Of a stretch of DNA of 64,000 bases, positions 22,134 through 31,388 are shown in pieces. Below the pieces are notes generated by a model that was not told the DNA's origin, did not search any database, and worked only from the letters and a program-made list of their open reading frames with translations. How positions within the stretch are numbered: position 1 is the stretch's first letter; each line of letters opens with the position of its first letter. Origin of the DNA: a virus. Position numbers and translations under genes: made by a program. The stretch lies in IMG/VR virus record IMGVR_UViG_3300034063_000546, positions 1 to 64,000 of that record. The stretch is one strand, 5' to 3'.

Positions 22134-24305
22134 TTAAACAGTACCGATTACTTCTTCAAAAGCAACACCAGTTCTGGTGGCAACAAAAGTTAGTCCGATG
22201 AAATTGATAGAACGAGCAGGTTTGATGTATATATCAGCAACAAACTCATTTGCATCAATGACAGCGGCAGTGTTGTTTGTTTCGTCACAAACAACAACAT
22301 AATCAAAGATTCCTCTCTTGGCTTGAACATCACGAAGGAATGGTTCAACAATATTTACAAAGTTAGTTCTTGTAATTTCATCGTTGAATTCAAAAAGTTG
22401 ATCTCTAGCAGCTGCTGAGATTGCATCTTCCAGATAGAGGAATAGTCTGCGAACATTGATTCTATCAAATGCAGATGCTCTTGCGAGAGCAGTCTTATCA
22501 CCAAAGAGAATGATTCCAGAACCAGGTGAGAAGATTACTGGATTAATTCTTGCAGAGTAGAGACGATCTCTCTGTGCCTTAGATGGATTATATGCTAGTT
22601 TAATAGCATTCAGGATAGTTCCTCTAGAAGTACCCGCTGGTGAGAACCATGGGAAATTGTTGATATCATTTCTGGCGCAGAGTCCAGCCATGTCTCCATT
22701 TAGTGGAACATATCTAAATGTATTATTAAATCTATCAAACATGTACTTATATCCACTATCAAATACAGCATATGATGAAGAAGTCAGTGGAGCGTAGAAA
22801 CTAAGTACATTATCTGTAATTGTTGAAGCAGAATTTACAGTAGCACTTCCAACTGCAGTTTCTGTAAGGAATGCACCCCTATATGGTGAGATGAATGCAA
22901 TGGCATCTTTTCTAATTTCAGCAACAGAAATTAGTTTGTTTGCTAATGCTTGTGCGTTTTCTTTTCCATATCCAGCTGAACCCATGATTAGGAAATTAAT
23001 ATTATATTCCTCAGTATTTTCAAATAAATCATATCCACCACTGATATCTGCAATCGAAGAACTTAAAGCACCTGTCGTTGCAATTCCACTGCTATAGTCA
23101 TAGTTATATCCTTTTTCAAGAGTTAATGTGTTATTTCCAGTTGCTGAGAAAATAATACCCTCAGCTTCTTGGTCCCATGCATTATCTGATTGTAGAGTAA
23201 ATCCACTGCTGAATCCAGTTGTAACGATTCCAGCAGGTTGGGAACCACCAAAGATATATGCTGAGTTATCTGCAAGATATCCTCTCCAATATGATGGAGA
23301 ACCTACAGAGAACTCTGCATCTTTTGCTTTGGAAAGTGAAAGATGCTTCTCAAGAATTGTCCCAACAGTGCCAGTAACTTCTCCAGTACCATCAATTACA
23401 ACCACATGAATTTCATCATGTCTTGCATTTCTAGTTTCTGCATATGCAGTTGTACCAGGTCTGCTTGCAATTGAATTCCATGCAATTGTTACAGTTGTAA
23501 TTCCAGCAGAAGAAATTACAATATTTTGATTGTCGAACCAATCTGAGACTCCACTATAAGAGGATGATGCATATGCGACGGACGAACCATTTGTGTGGAA
23601 ACCAACCGATCCTGTTGCATTAAATGCATAAACTCCGCTTGGAGTATAATCTATTGGTGTTACAACTGATGTGGATGAGACTTTGCTCTGAATCTTAACG
23701 CTAACGGTACTTTGTCCAATTCCAGTAACAACCCCTCTTAACGTAAATCCAGTTAATGAAGAAGTTGTACCAGCACCAATATCGGTTTTACCATCAAGAC
23801 CTTGAGTTACTCCGTAACCAACTGCAAGACCTGCAGTGCTAATTCCTGTCAGAATTTGGTCTGCTCTTGAGTCGATAAGTGCAACCTTTAGACCATTTCC
23901 CCATGAACCTGGGTTTTTAGCTACCACAGTTACATTGGGAATGACATTCTCATCATATTGCTTATTTGTATAGTCGTCAAGACTATTAATTGTAACGCTA
24001 GTTGCTGCTCCTGCTAGAGCATTAGTTAAAGATGTTCCTGATGCTCTTACAACTCTTAGGGCTCCACCATATGCCAAATAAGATGAAGCAGTTAGCCACT
24101 GCTCATAGTGCTTATCAATTGTATATGGCTTACCAAAAACATTGAGTAGCTCCTGCTCATTTTGAATTAGTGTTGGCAAATTAACAGGGCCTTTGGCAAA
24201 AGGTGCAACAATAGCACCAACTTTATCAGAGGTTGGGTCTATCCTTCCATTAGTAAGATCAACCTCTCTTACTACAATTCCAGGAGATGCTAAATTTATA
24301 GGCAT
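22134..24305 (-). CDS. gp18: Tail sheath protein gp18
   Basis: 723 residues (T4 gp18: 659). N-terminal INLASPGIVVREVDLTNGRI and C-terminal YIKPARSINFIGLTFVATRT with GVAFEEVIG are the conserved sheath-core ends. KFNDEITRTNF-like FEFNDEITRTNFVNIVEPFL and RDVQAKRGIFDYVVVCDETN are also diagnostic. The middle (about residues 100-400) is a variable surface-exposed region with many Gly/Thr/Ser. Hexameric rings contract to drive the tube into the host. AATAAATA lies 35 bases upstream. Confidence 0.97.
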   Translation of the reverse strand: MPINLASPGIVVREVDLTNGRIDPTSDKVGAIVAPFAKGPVNLPTLIQNEQELLNVFGKPYTIDKHYEQWLTASSYLAYGGALRVVRASGTSLTNALAGAATSVTINSLDDYTNKQYDENVIPNVTVVAKNPGSWGNGLKVALIDSRADQILTGISTAGLAVGYGVTQGLDGKTDIGAGTTSSLTGFTLRGVVTGIGQSTVSVKIQSKVSSTSVVTPIDYTPSGVYAFNATGSVGFHTNGSSVAYASSSYSGVSDWFDNQNIVISSAGITTVTIAWNSIASRPGTTAYAETRNARHDEIHVVVIDGTGEVTGTVGTILEKHLSLSKAKDAEFSVGSPSYWRGYLADNSAYIFGGSQPAGIVTTGFSSGFTLQSDNAWDQEAEGIIFSATGNNTLTLEKGYNYDYSSGIATTGALSSSIADISGGYDLFENTEEYNINFLIMGSAGYGKENAQALANKLISVAEIRKDAIAFISPYRGAFLTETAVGSATVNSASTITDNVLSFYAPLTSSSYAVFDSGYKYMFDRFNNTFRYVPLNGDMAGLCARNDINNFPWFSPAGTSRGTILNAIKLAYNPSKAQRDRLYSARINPVIFSPGSGIILFGDKTALARASAFDRINVRRLFLYLEDAISAAARDQLFEFNDEITRTNFVNIVEPFLRDVQAKRGIFDYVVVCDETNNTAAVIDANEFVADIYIKPARSINFIGLTFVATRTGVAFEEVIGTV

Positions 24306-24340
24306 CTTTATTCTCCGTGCTATCCAGAATTATCTGAAAT

Positions 24341-24348
24341 TATTTATT
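24341..24348 (-). promoter_or_regulatory. Late promoter-like AATAAATA for gp18-gp19-gp20
   Basis: One base from consensus, 35 bases before the gp18 ATG, in the 84-base gap after the zinc-ribbon gene. Confidence 0.6.
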
Positions 24349-24389
24349 AAAAAGTCTATTTTGAATGGGGAAGCCATGCATGAGTATGA

Positions 24390-24620
24390 TCACCAGTCAG
24401 GATATTCCCACTTTATTATTCCCCTTGGTCTCTTTCTAGTTTCTGTAGTCCTCTTAACAGTACATTCTTTGCATTCATAAGAATATGCAGATGGAAAAGA
24501 ACCTCTATCCTTGCGAGTTAAGTAAAAGTCTTCTAATAAATTTTTAACTTTTCCACAAACTCTACATCTCCTATCGAAAAATAATAAATGTTCTAATTCT
24601 ATCTCCTTATCTAAATCCAT
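24390..24620 (-). CDS. Small zinc-ribbon protein
   Basis: 76 residues from the ATG at 24620, which overlaps the gp17 stop (TGATG); the longer frame needs GTG. Two CxxC pairs, CRVCG and CKEC, 26 residues apart from first to third Cys, with the connecting FYLTRKDRGSFPSAYSYE, form a four-cysteine zinc site. The same layout opens many phage HNH endonucleases, but no HNH core follows. Coupled to the large terminase; HNH proteins often accompany terminases, so a DNA-binding helper in packaging is possible but unproven. Confidence 0.7.
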   Translation of the reverse strand: MDLDKEIELEHLLFFDRRCRVCGKVKNLLEDFYLTRKDRGSFPSAYSYECKECTVKRTTETRKRPRGIIKWEYPDW

Positions 24621-26314
24621 CACATGTAGTCCCACATGTAGGACCTATCCCCATATTCATCAACATTCCATATTTCCAAAGTTTCCTGTCTATTTGATTT
24701 GCTTGCAATCATCCAACGATCACCAGTATCTTGATCAATAATACTTTCCATATCATCTAAACCATCTGAAAGAAATCCAAATGGTGACATATCTTGTTCT
24801 ATCTGATTTTTTTGCTCCTCATAAATTCTTTTTCTTATATCATTGTCTGTCATCTCTTTAAAATAGTCTTGAGCAACAAGCCATGCAAAAATAACCAAAC
24901 ACATTGCTAAGTCATCATTGCAACCTTCTTCTGCTTCGAACGATCTATTTTTTTGTATAAATGTTGTCAATTCTGAAATAACATCATAATCATAAATCAT
25001 CAACTTATCATCTTCAATAAGAGTTTTCAAGTTGGAGCATCCTAATTTTTTAACGGATGCAGTCATTCGAACTCCCAGCTGAGATTTCTTGCCACTAAAT
25101 CCCGAACCAACAATCTGTCCCGCCCTACCTCTCATAGAGCACATAAGAATGTTGTCATATTCTAAATCAAAGTGAAGAATATTTGATACTTGGTCCCCAA
25201 TATCATTTACTTCAATTAAAACCCAAGAATCATTATAACCTTTTGCTACTTCATGTATGATACTTGGAAATAGCATTGGTTTGATTTCATTATTTTTATA
25301 CTTACCAACAACTCGATAAGGAAACTCTGTAATATCAAAGATTACAAATGCAGAATAGTCATTGCCAATTCCACGAGCCACATCGACAGTCATTAAATAG
25401 TTGTGCTCTTCTATTGGTTCTTCATAGATATCAAGACCTTTATTTCTTTTTATTGGGTCATTATATACTAAAGTTTTTAACTTACTTGGATTAACTAGAG
25501 TATCAACAGATCCTAAGAATTCACACTCGAACTCAACTTTAAACTGTTGTTCTGAGGTGTTAGCAATCGTCTGCTCTTTCCATACAGCGTCTCTACCAGG
25601 TACTTCGGACCAATGAACGTCTGTTGGCACATATTCATTTCTACCGCGTTCAGAGTCATGCCACATACGGTAGAAGTGATTCATACCGCGTGGTGTAGAA
25701 ACAATAATTACCTTTGTGCTTTGTCCAGAAGAAATAGTAGGATAAACAGAGGCAAAGAAGTCATCAGCAATGTGATTCGGGATGAAAGCGAACTCGTCAA
25801 GAAAGATGATATTATAGGATCCGCCTCGGACAGCAGATGAAGAAGTAGAGTTAGCCGAAATCTTGGAGCCATTTTCTAGTTCTAAAGATCCTTTATTCCA
25901 TGATATGATACCCTGTTGCATCCATTTAGGTAAGTTTTCATAAGCAAGTTGTAATCTTTGAAGTAAGTCTCTTGCTGTAGATGCTTTGTTCGCTAGAATA
26001 GCTATATTAACATTATCGTTGAATACTGCATAATGTAACAAATATGAAACACAAGTCGTAGATTTACCCGTCTGGCGGGGCATCTTACAAATATTAAATC
26101 TGTTCTTGTGGAAATTATCAATTAATTTTTCTTGAAACGGATACATCTTAAATGGCACAAGACCGTGATCCAGAGAAACAATTTTAATATAATTTCTGGC
26201 AAAATAAACAGGATTTTCTTTACACTTTAAGAACTCAATAATTTGTTCTTCGGTAAATTCAATTTGTGTATTTGCTTTTTTTAGATTAGGATTACCAAGA
26301 TAAACTTCACTCAT
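24620..26314 (-). CDS. gp17: Terminase large subunit gp17 (packaging ATPase-nuclease)
   Basis: 564 residues (T4 gp17: 610). ATPase domain: Walker A CKMPRQTGKST at about 76-86 and Walker B IIFLDEFAF at 169-177, with coupling motif VIIVSTPRG. The C-terminal RNase H-like nuclease begins at LMTVDVARGIGNDYSAFVIF and includes the acidic EEGCNDDLAM. It pumps DNA through gp20 and cuts the concatemer by headful. It stops 4 bases from the upstream virion gene and overlaps the zinc-ribbon gene. Confidence 0.97.
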   Translation of the reverse strand: MSEVYLGNPNLKKANTQIEFTEEQIIEFLKCKENPVYFARNYIKIVSLDHGLVPFKMYPFQEKLIDNFHKNRFNICKMPRQTGKSTTCVSYLLHYAVFNDNVNIAILANKASTARDLLQRLQLAYENLPKWMQQGIISWNKGSLELENGSKISANSTSSSAVRGGSYNIIFLDEFAFIPNHIADDFFASVYPTISSGQSTKVIIVSTPRGMNHFYRMWHDSERGRNEYVPTDVHWSEVPGRDAVWKEQTIANTSEQQFKVEFECEFLGSVDTLVNPSKLKTLVYNDPIKRNKGLDIYEEPIEEHNYLMTVDVARGIGNDYSAFVIFDITEFPYRVVGKYKNNEIKPMLFPSIIHEVAKGYNDSWVLIEVNDIGDQVSNILHFDLEYDNILMCSMRGRAGQIVGSGFSGKKSQLGVRMTASVKKLGCSNLKTLIEDDKLMIYDYDVISELTTFIQKNRSFEAEEGCNDDLAMCLVIFAWLVAQDYFKEMTDNDIRKRIYEEQKNQIEQDMSPFGFLSDGLDDMESIIDQDTGDRWMIASKSNRQETLEIWNVDEYGDRSYMWDYM

Positions 26315-26317
26315 AAT

Positions 26318-27748
26318 TTAGTAAATCTCCCTCCACTGAAGAGCAGCAGCAACGCTAGCAGTGGCATTACCAGTAGTAGTGATGGTTCTTACAACAAGCA
26401 CATAAATTTCAGAGTTTGATGAATCTATATTTTGAACAATAATATTTTTCTTTGCCTGACTTAACGTACCAGAAGCAACTGGTGAAAGTGAGTTTTGTGA
26501 TGCACCAGAAGGAACATAACCAGATGCAAAAACATCACCATTATTGTAAGTTGTTGCATTAATACAAAACTCAACACCACTATTATCAGAAGCAGAAGTC
26601 CAAGTTAAAGTTCCCGCATTACTCAAATAAGCAGAACTTGGAAGTTTTATAACTTTATAAACAATACTATTTGTTTCACAGAATAATGAAATATTATTCA
26701 ATTTAACTGATATTCTATTTGGATATCCCTGAAAAATATTTTTGAGACGAATGGCAACCAAAGGAAGTTCTGTTCCTGCTGGTGTTGGTGTGGTTCTTGT
26801 AGCAGTCATTGTATAAGCAAAGTCAATACCACTTTCTACATATCCACCTTCTGACATTACAGAAGAACAAATCTGATCAAATGATGCTCCAATACCTACA
26901 CCAGTATTTCGGAGTTCGCAACGAACTGGTAGGTTTGGATTTGCAATATAAACTGTGCTCTGATAGTTGGAATGGTTGAATTCGTGTGCGGTGATGAGTT
27001 GTCCATTATGAGCAAATCCACAACGAACTCTACCAACACCTAACCACTGAAAATCTATAAATGCAAGTTGAGTTTTTGTAATATCTAAATTGAACCCAGA
27101 AGTTCCCGTTCCATCACATTTATCTCTGTTCCATTGTGATTGTGGAATCCTGGTTTCGGTTGCAATACCACTTACAAAAGTTCTGATTACCCAATTGTTT
27201 GTTCCAATACCAGTATTTATTCCATCAGAAGTATTAAGACCCACCTGTTCAAAATAAATTCCGTCTCTATCATCAAAATATCCAGTTCTTTTAGTTGCAT
27301 TTCGTTGAGGAGCATAGAAGTTAAAAGAACTAAAAATTAGTTGTCCTTTTCCTGGTTGATAGTGATGATAAAACTTCGTTTGATGAACACTAAATGCAGT
27401 TGTTCCAATACCAGTTTGTAATCTTGCACACGCTTGGTTTTGCAAAAATGATACTGTTGAACCTGCACCAGAAACACTATCCAAAAAGTTTGGGTCAATA
27501 GCATATAAGTGCTTGTAGTCGCCAAGAGTAAATGGTTCAGAAACTCTACTCCTACCAAATGCATCAACAGCATTTGTATCTGGGTTGATAGTAATAAGAG
27601 TATCTGATGAAATTCCAACAGTTCCAGTAACTGGAAATGGGTTGTCAAGTGTAACTACCTCGCCATTTTTATTGGCGATCATATTAACTTCAAAAAGAGT
27701 TCTCTCTTGATTTAAAAAATCTTGAGTACTTTTATTAAATTGTGCCAT
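26318..27748 (-). CDS. Cyanophage virion structural protein
   Basis: 476 residues, placed between the gp17 gene and the capsid-targeted small protein. The region VDAFGRSRVSEPFTLGDYKH carries the DAFGRxRVSxP pattern found in many phage structural and fibre-like proteins. The rest is beta-rich: FYHHYQPGKGQLIFSSFNFY, GYFDDRDGIYFEQ and a C-terminal domain with alternating Thr/Ser/Ala and AALQWREIY at the end. It is likely a surface or head/neck protein; the precise location cannot be read. It is not part of the T4 core, but it is common in cyanomyoviruses by my recollection. Confidence 0.7.
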   Translation of the reverse strand: MAQFNKSTQDFLNQERTLFEVNMIANKNGEVVTLDNPFPVTGTVGISSDTLITINPDTNAVDAFGRSRVSEPFTLGDYKHLYAIDPNFLDSVSGAGSTVSFLQNQACARLQTGIGTTAFSVHQTKFYHHYQPGKGQLIFSSFNFYAPQRNATKRTGYFDDRDGIYFEQVGLNTSDGINTGIGTNNWVIRTFVSGIATETRIPQSQWNRDKCDGTGTSGFNLDITKTQLAFIDFQWLGVGRVRCGFAHNGQLITAHEFNHSNYQSTVYIANPNLPVRCELRNTGVGIGASFDQICSSVMSEGGYVESGIDFAYTMTATRTTPTPAGTELPLVAIRLKNIFQGYPNRISVKLNNISLFCETNSIVYKVIKLPSSAYLSNAGTLTWTSASDNSGVEFCINATTYNNGDVFASGYVPSGASQNSLSPVASGTLSQAKKNIIVQNIDSSNSEIYVLVVRTITTTGNATASVAAALQWREIY

Positions 27749-27751
27749 AAA

Positions 27752-28060
27752 TCACTGACCCCAAGACAATCTCTCTGGTTGATATCTTTGTGCGTTTTTA
27801 ATTCTTGAAGTATTTACCTGATTTGGATAAACGTTATGAACGATTGCTCCAGGATATTCTCCTTGGATTTGTTCTGCAAGTTCATTTTTGGGAAGCATCT
27901 TGCCTTCCACTTCCAAACGATACATCTTCCCTTCCCAAACAACGTCGGCAAAGAAAGACTCGGTTGCTTGTTCTGGTTGAGAGGAACCTACATTTAGAGT
28001 TCCATTGAAATCACCATTGATAGTGATACTTTCTGAAATAAATTGTTGAAAAGATTTCAT
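27752..28060 (-). CDS. Putative internal head protein with T4-type capsid-targeting N terminus
   Basis: 102 residues. The N terminus MKSFQQFISES matches, position by position, the T4 capsid-targeting sequence of internal proteins (MKTYQEFIAEA), including the I-x-E-(A/S) gp21 cleavage site after residue 10. After cleavage a 92-residue mature protein would remain: acidic first, then SFFADVVWEGKMYRLEVEGK, a small beta fold. In T4, such proteins enter the prohead core, are trimmed by gp21 and are injected with DNA. It lies beside the 682-residue protein that carries a related KTFQQFMED segment. Confidence 0.6.
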   Translation of the reverse strand: MKSFQQFISESITINGDFNGTLNVGSSQPEQATESFFADVVWEGKMYRLEVEGKMLPKNELAEQIQGEYPGAIVHNVYPNQVNTSRIKNAQRYQPERLSWGQ

Positions 28061-28061
28061 T

Positions 28062-30110
28062 TTAGTTACAGTTCCAACGACGTAGTGCTTTGTTAATTCT
28101 TGAATCTGGGTCTCTTGCAGTTTTTGCAGAAGTCAGTTTTGATTTCATGCCTTTCATTCGACGGCAGAAGTTAGCACGGCGTTTCGCTCTTTTACCTTTT
28201 GGTTTCTTCTCAGTTACTGCAGTCTGAAGTTTTGAACCAGGATTCTCACGACGATAAGCATCTACTGCTGCTTGACTCAATCCATCAGTTTTATCCTGAC
28301 GATTGACTTTCTGCCAATCTTCCATAAACTGTTGGAAGGTTTTTAAGTCTGGTTCATAATGTGCAACCTGCATCTCTTTTTTAGGTTCTTTTTTAGCAAG
28401 TGGTGAATTGATTCCTTGTCTAATCTGTTGATATTTTTGATCTATTTTTCCAGCAGCACCAGGATTCCCTTGCTTCAGTCTATCAACATCTTGTGGAGTC
28501 ATTCCACCCATACCTGTTGTCTTTTTACCACCAATTTCAAAACTAGGACCTTCACCAAGTAAGTCACTACCAATACCTTTAGTTGGTTTTAATGGTTCTG
28601 GTTTGATGATATCAATAAACTCTGCGTAATGATTTCCATTAGCATCTTCAATAGATACGCTCTCCTTATTCATTTCACCACTATCAACATAATCTGCTGC
28701 AGTGTCGATGTAATCAGCTGCTTTTGTAATCTTTGACTGAACCCATGCTTCTATCTCACCTTCACCTTTCTTCATTTTTTTCTTAAGTCTATTTGCAGCC
28801 TTAATGATTGTTGAAAGTTCTGAACGAGCCATTGAATACTCGTGGTCATAGGCTTCATTAGCAGGATGGACCGTTGCAATATTAAATTTTTCTTGATTTG
28901 ATGGTTCGTATGGTATTGAAAACATGGACCAATATTTTGGACCATATCTGCACTCACGCATCTTTTCCATTTTTTTGCACTTTGGACAATATCTCATTTC
29001 ATTTTCAAAAATTGGACCATCCCAATCATATGCAAGTGCATTAGTACTCTCTGATTTTGTTCCCCAGTTATCAGCACCTTTTTTGCGGCATTGAACAAGT
29101 GCTCCAGATGCATATGCACTTGGCCAAACCTTAAATCTTGCTTTTACTTTGTGATAACAGGCATCTTTGTTACCACTACCTTTGCCTGGTTTATCTTTCG
29201 ATGCTTCGTTGAGTTCCATTGCTTCTTTGATTCCTGGTTCTGCTTTGACGTAATTTTTATCTTTTTTGCCTTTAGCAAAAGTTGGAACATTTGTTGGTTT
29301 TGCTGCTCCAGATTTTTGTTGCTGCCCCTTATCTTTTTGACGCTTACGGCGAATTGCTGATCTAATTAACGCTTCACCTTTTTTACCTTTTTTCTTTAAA
29401 GACTTTAATCTTCCGCTACTAAAACATTTAGGAGTTTTAGTTTCACCTGGTTCATTTGCACATGGAGAACCATCTGCCTGAACCCATCCTGGTTTTCCAC
29501 TTTTAGATTTGGAACCTTTAAACCAATGGTGAAGGGTTCCTTCATTAATCCAATCATCTGGAGTTTTTTGATGCTTATCAACAAATGCATTATGCAATTG
29601 TTTAGCAGTCATATCATGCTTTTTCATAATTTTTCTCATGAGACCATCAATAGAATCATAAGAAGTATCATCTAATTTTTTTAATCCTGATTCGAGTTCT
29701 TCAACAGCATCATCCTCACAACCACAATGCTCCTTTACATCTTTAAATTTCTTATGATGTTTTTTAGCATCTGCCTCCATTTTTTTCAAACGAGTATAAT
29801 AATCTGGAATTTCATCTAGATGCTGAAGAGCAATATCTGTTGCAAGATCTTTATCCTTTGTGTGTTCATGCTCGATTGGAATTCCCATTTCAAGTTGCTT
29901 TTTTATAAAAGAAACTTCAAGGCGATGTTTCTTTGCAATTTGTTCAACTGTCTTATGGGACTTTACTTCGTGCATTTCATTGAATGGAGATTCGGATTTA
30001 GTCTCTTCACCACGTTGTCTTTTTTTACGAGCAGCACAATGAGCCTTTTGAGAAAATCCACTAGGATTATCACAATTTATTGATCTTTTATATTTGTCAG
30101 ACCAACTCAT
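28062..30110 (-). CDS. Mosaic, Lys-rich virion-type protein with several short conserved modules
   Basis: 682 residues, very basic. It is a chain of short Cys/Lys modules: NCDNPSGFSQKAHCAARKKR at 9-28; TKDKDLATDIALQHLDEIPD with YYTRLKKME (DUF5661-like) around 85-115; PGWVQADGSPCANEPGETKT with KCFSSGRLKSLKKKGKKGEA (DUF5872-like) around 205-250; ACYHKVKARFKVWPSAYASG around 315; a CPKCKKMEKMREC zinc knuckle around 375; KTFQQFMEDW at 590-599; and FCRRMKGMKSKLTSAK near the end. Three gp21-type sites occur (INE-G, IKE-A, LNE-A). It is probably a head or internal DNA-associated protein. Module names are from memory. Confidence 0.6.
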   Translation of the reverse strand: MSWSDKYKRSINCDNPSGFSQKAHCAARKKRQRGEETKSESPFNEMHEVKSHKTVEQIAKKHRLEVSFIKKQLEMGIPIEHEHTKDKDLATDIALQHLDEIPDYYTRLKKMEADAKKHHKKFKDVKEHCGCEDDAVEELESGLKKLDDTSYDSIDGLMRKIMKKHDMTAKQLHNAFVDKHQKTPDDWINEGTLHHWFKGSKSKSGKPGWVQADGSPCANEPGETKTPKCFSSGRLKSLKKKGKKGEALIRSAIRRKRQKDKGQQQKSGAAKPTNVPTFAKGKKDKNYVKAEPGIKEAMELNEASKDKPGKGSGNKDACYHKVKARFKVWPSAYASGALVQCRKKGADNWGTKSESTNALAYDWDGPIFENEMRYCPKCKKMEKMRECRYGPKYWSMFSIPYEPSNQEKFNIATVHPANEAYDHEYSMARSELSTIIKAANRLKKKMKKGEGEIEAWVQSKITKAADYIDTAADYVDSGEMNKESVSIEDANGNHYAEFIDIIKPEPLKPTKGIGSDLLGEGPSFEIGGKKTTGMGGMTPQDVDRLKQGNPGAAGKIDQKYQQIRQGINSPLAKKEPKKEMQVAHYEPDLKTFQQFMEDWQKVNRQDKTDGLSQAAVDAYRRENPGSKLQTAVTEKKPKGKRAKRRANFCRRMKGMKSKLTSAKTARDPDSRINKALRRWNCN

Positions 30111-30122
30111 TGAAAAAACACA

Positions 30123-30536
30123 TTACTCTTTATTATTTAGAAAACCTTGTTTAAGTAGTTTTGACAAATCGGCAGTTGATCCAACAAATAGTGCATTATT
30201 GTTAGTAACATTTGTTGTTTTAACCTTATCTTCTTCTACTTCCTTAAGTTTCTTTTGAAGGTCAATCAACTTATCAGTTGTATCAGCAACACTTTTAATG
30301 AGTTGTCCAGCAACTTCATATGCCCTAGGACTACCACCTTCTCCCGCAAGCTCCATAATGCCATTGATGGCCTCTTGACCTTTTTCAATCAAAGAATACA
30401 AATTGGCACGAGTATATTCATAATCTTTTTTAATATCATCTTTATTTCCACCAACAATTTCAACATCTGTTGGTTGTTTTTCAACGATGCTAGAATCTGT
30501 ATTAAAGGTCAAATCTAAATTTTCATATCCAGGCAT
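30123..30536 (-). CDS. gp16: Terminase small subunit gp16
   Basis: 137 residues (T4 gp16: 164). The central helices DYEYTRANLYSLIEKGQEAI, GSPRAYEVAGQLIKSVADTT and DKLIDLQKKLKEVEED match the T4 pattern ([44 protein letters not shown]). The C-terminal NNALFVGSTADLSKLL corresponds to T4 NATVFMGSPTELMDEI. It recognises DNA and stimulates gp17. It lies between gp15 and the 682-residue protein; in T4, 16 is directly before 17, so three genes are inserted here. Confidence 0.93.
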   Translation of the reverse strand: MPGYENLDLTFNTDSSIVEKQPTDVEIVGGNKDDIKKDYEYTRANLYSLIEKGQEAINGIMELAGEGGSPRAYEVAGQLIKSVADTTDKLIDLQKKLKEVEEDKVKTTNVTNNNALFVGSTADLSKLLKQGFLNNKE

Positions 30537-30542
30537 GATATT

Positions 30543-31388
30543 TTATACATCTCCACCTTGAACAATATTGTATCTTCTAGAGTCTGTAAAGAATTCCGTT
30601 GTCTCTGAGAATCCAAAGTCATCATCTGGTCCAAGAAGTGCATCATCAATTTGTGTTATGACTCCATCATTGTTCAGATCTTCAAGTGCCTTTGGAGTGA
30701 CAGTATATCTCATTTCCCTCTTAGCAGAGGTTGTATTTGTACCACTATATGTATCAACTTGAACTTTTCTGATAAGACCGTCTGTTGTATCGGAAATGGC
30801 ACCAAACAGATATGTTTTAACAGTAAATGATAGTGTATAAATTAAAGCTCTTCTTGTACTGAAATCACCTTCATAATCATCTGTAAATGAAACATTATTC
30901 AGAATGATTGGCATATCTCTTTTTTCTCCAATTGAATCCACTAAGTCAATTGTTAGATTCAATGCTGGTTGAAAGCATGGTAAAATTTGCTCAACGATTT
31001 GAAGAGCATCATCATTTAGTTTGCAATAAATTGATAAATCGAATCCAATATTATATGGAACTGGCATAAAAACTTTCTTCAAATTAGTTCCATCAGAAGC
31101 TTTAAATGATTGGGTTACGCCTGCTTTTCTACTTGCATCATAACTTAGAGAAACCATTTCAAATGACATTCTTGGTAGAGTCATTGCAATTGGTTTATTC
31201 AATTCCGATTGCTCAGTCAATCTAGCAAGAAACTTTTGTCTAGGACCATATGATAAAGGAACTCTAAGTTCATCAACTACATTAACATCATTTTTATCAT
31301 AATGCCTAATGTAAATTTGATTAAACAGGGTTCCAAATCCTATAATAGTTTTTCTAATAATTTCGTGATAATAGTAAGTACCTAACAT
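30543..31388 (-). CDS. gp15: Tail completion / sheath stabiliser gp15
   Basis: 281 residues (T4 gp15: 272). N-terminal YYYHEIIRKTIIGFGTLFNQ, IYIRHYDKNDVN, PLSYGPRQKFLARL and PRMSFEMVSLSYDASRK are diagnostic. The protein forms the terminal hexamer at the head-proximal end of the tail, binding gp18/gp19 and then the gp13/gp14 neck. Start overlaps the gp14 stop (TAATG). Confidence 0.95.
   Translation of the reverse strand: MLGTYYYHEIIRKTIIGFGTLFNQIYIRHYDKNDVNVVDELRVPLSYGPRQKFLARLTEQSELNKPIAMTLPRMSFEMVSLSYDASRKAGVTQSFKASDGTNLKKVFMPVPYNIGFDLSIYCKLNDDALQIVEQILPCFQPALNLTIDLVDSIGEKRDMPIILNNVSFTDDYEGDFSTRRALIYTLSFTVKTYLFGAISDTTDGLIRKVQVDTYSGTNTTSAKREMRYTVTPKALEDLNNDGVITQIDDALLGPDDDFGFSETTEFFTDSRRYNIVQGGDV

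Noticed and set aside
24390-24620. HNH homing endonuclease next to terminase
   Set aside because: Only the two CxxC pairs are present; there is no His-Asn-His core.
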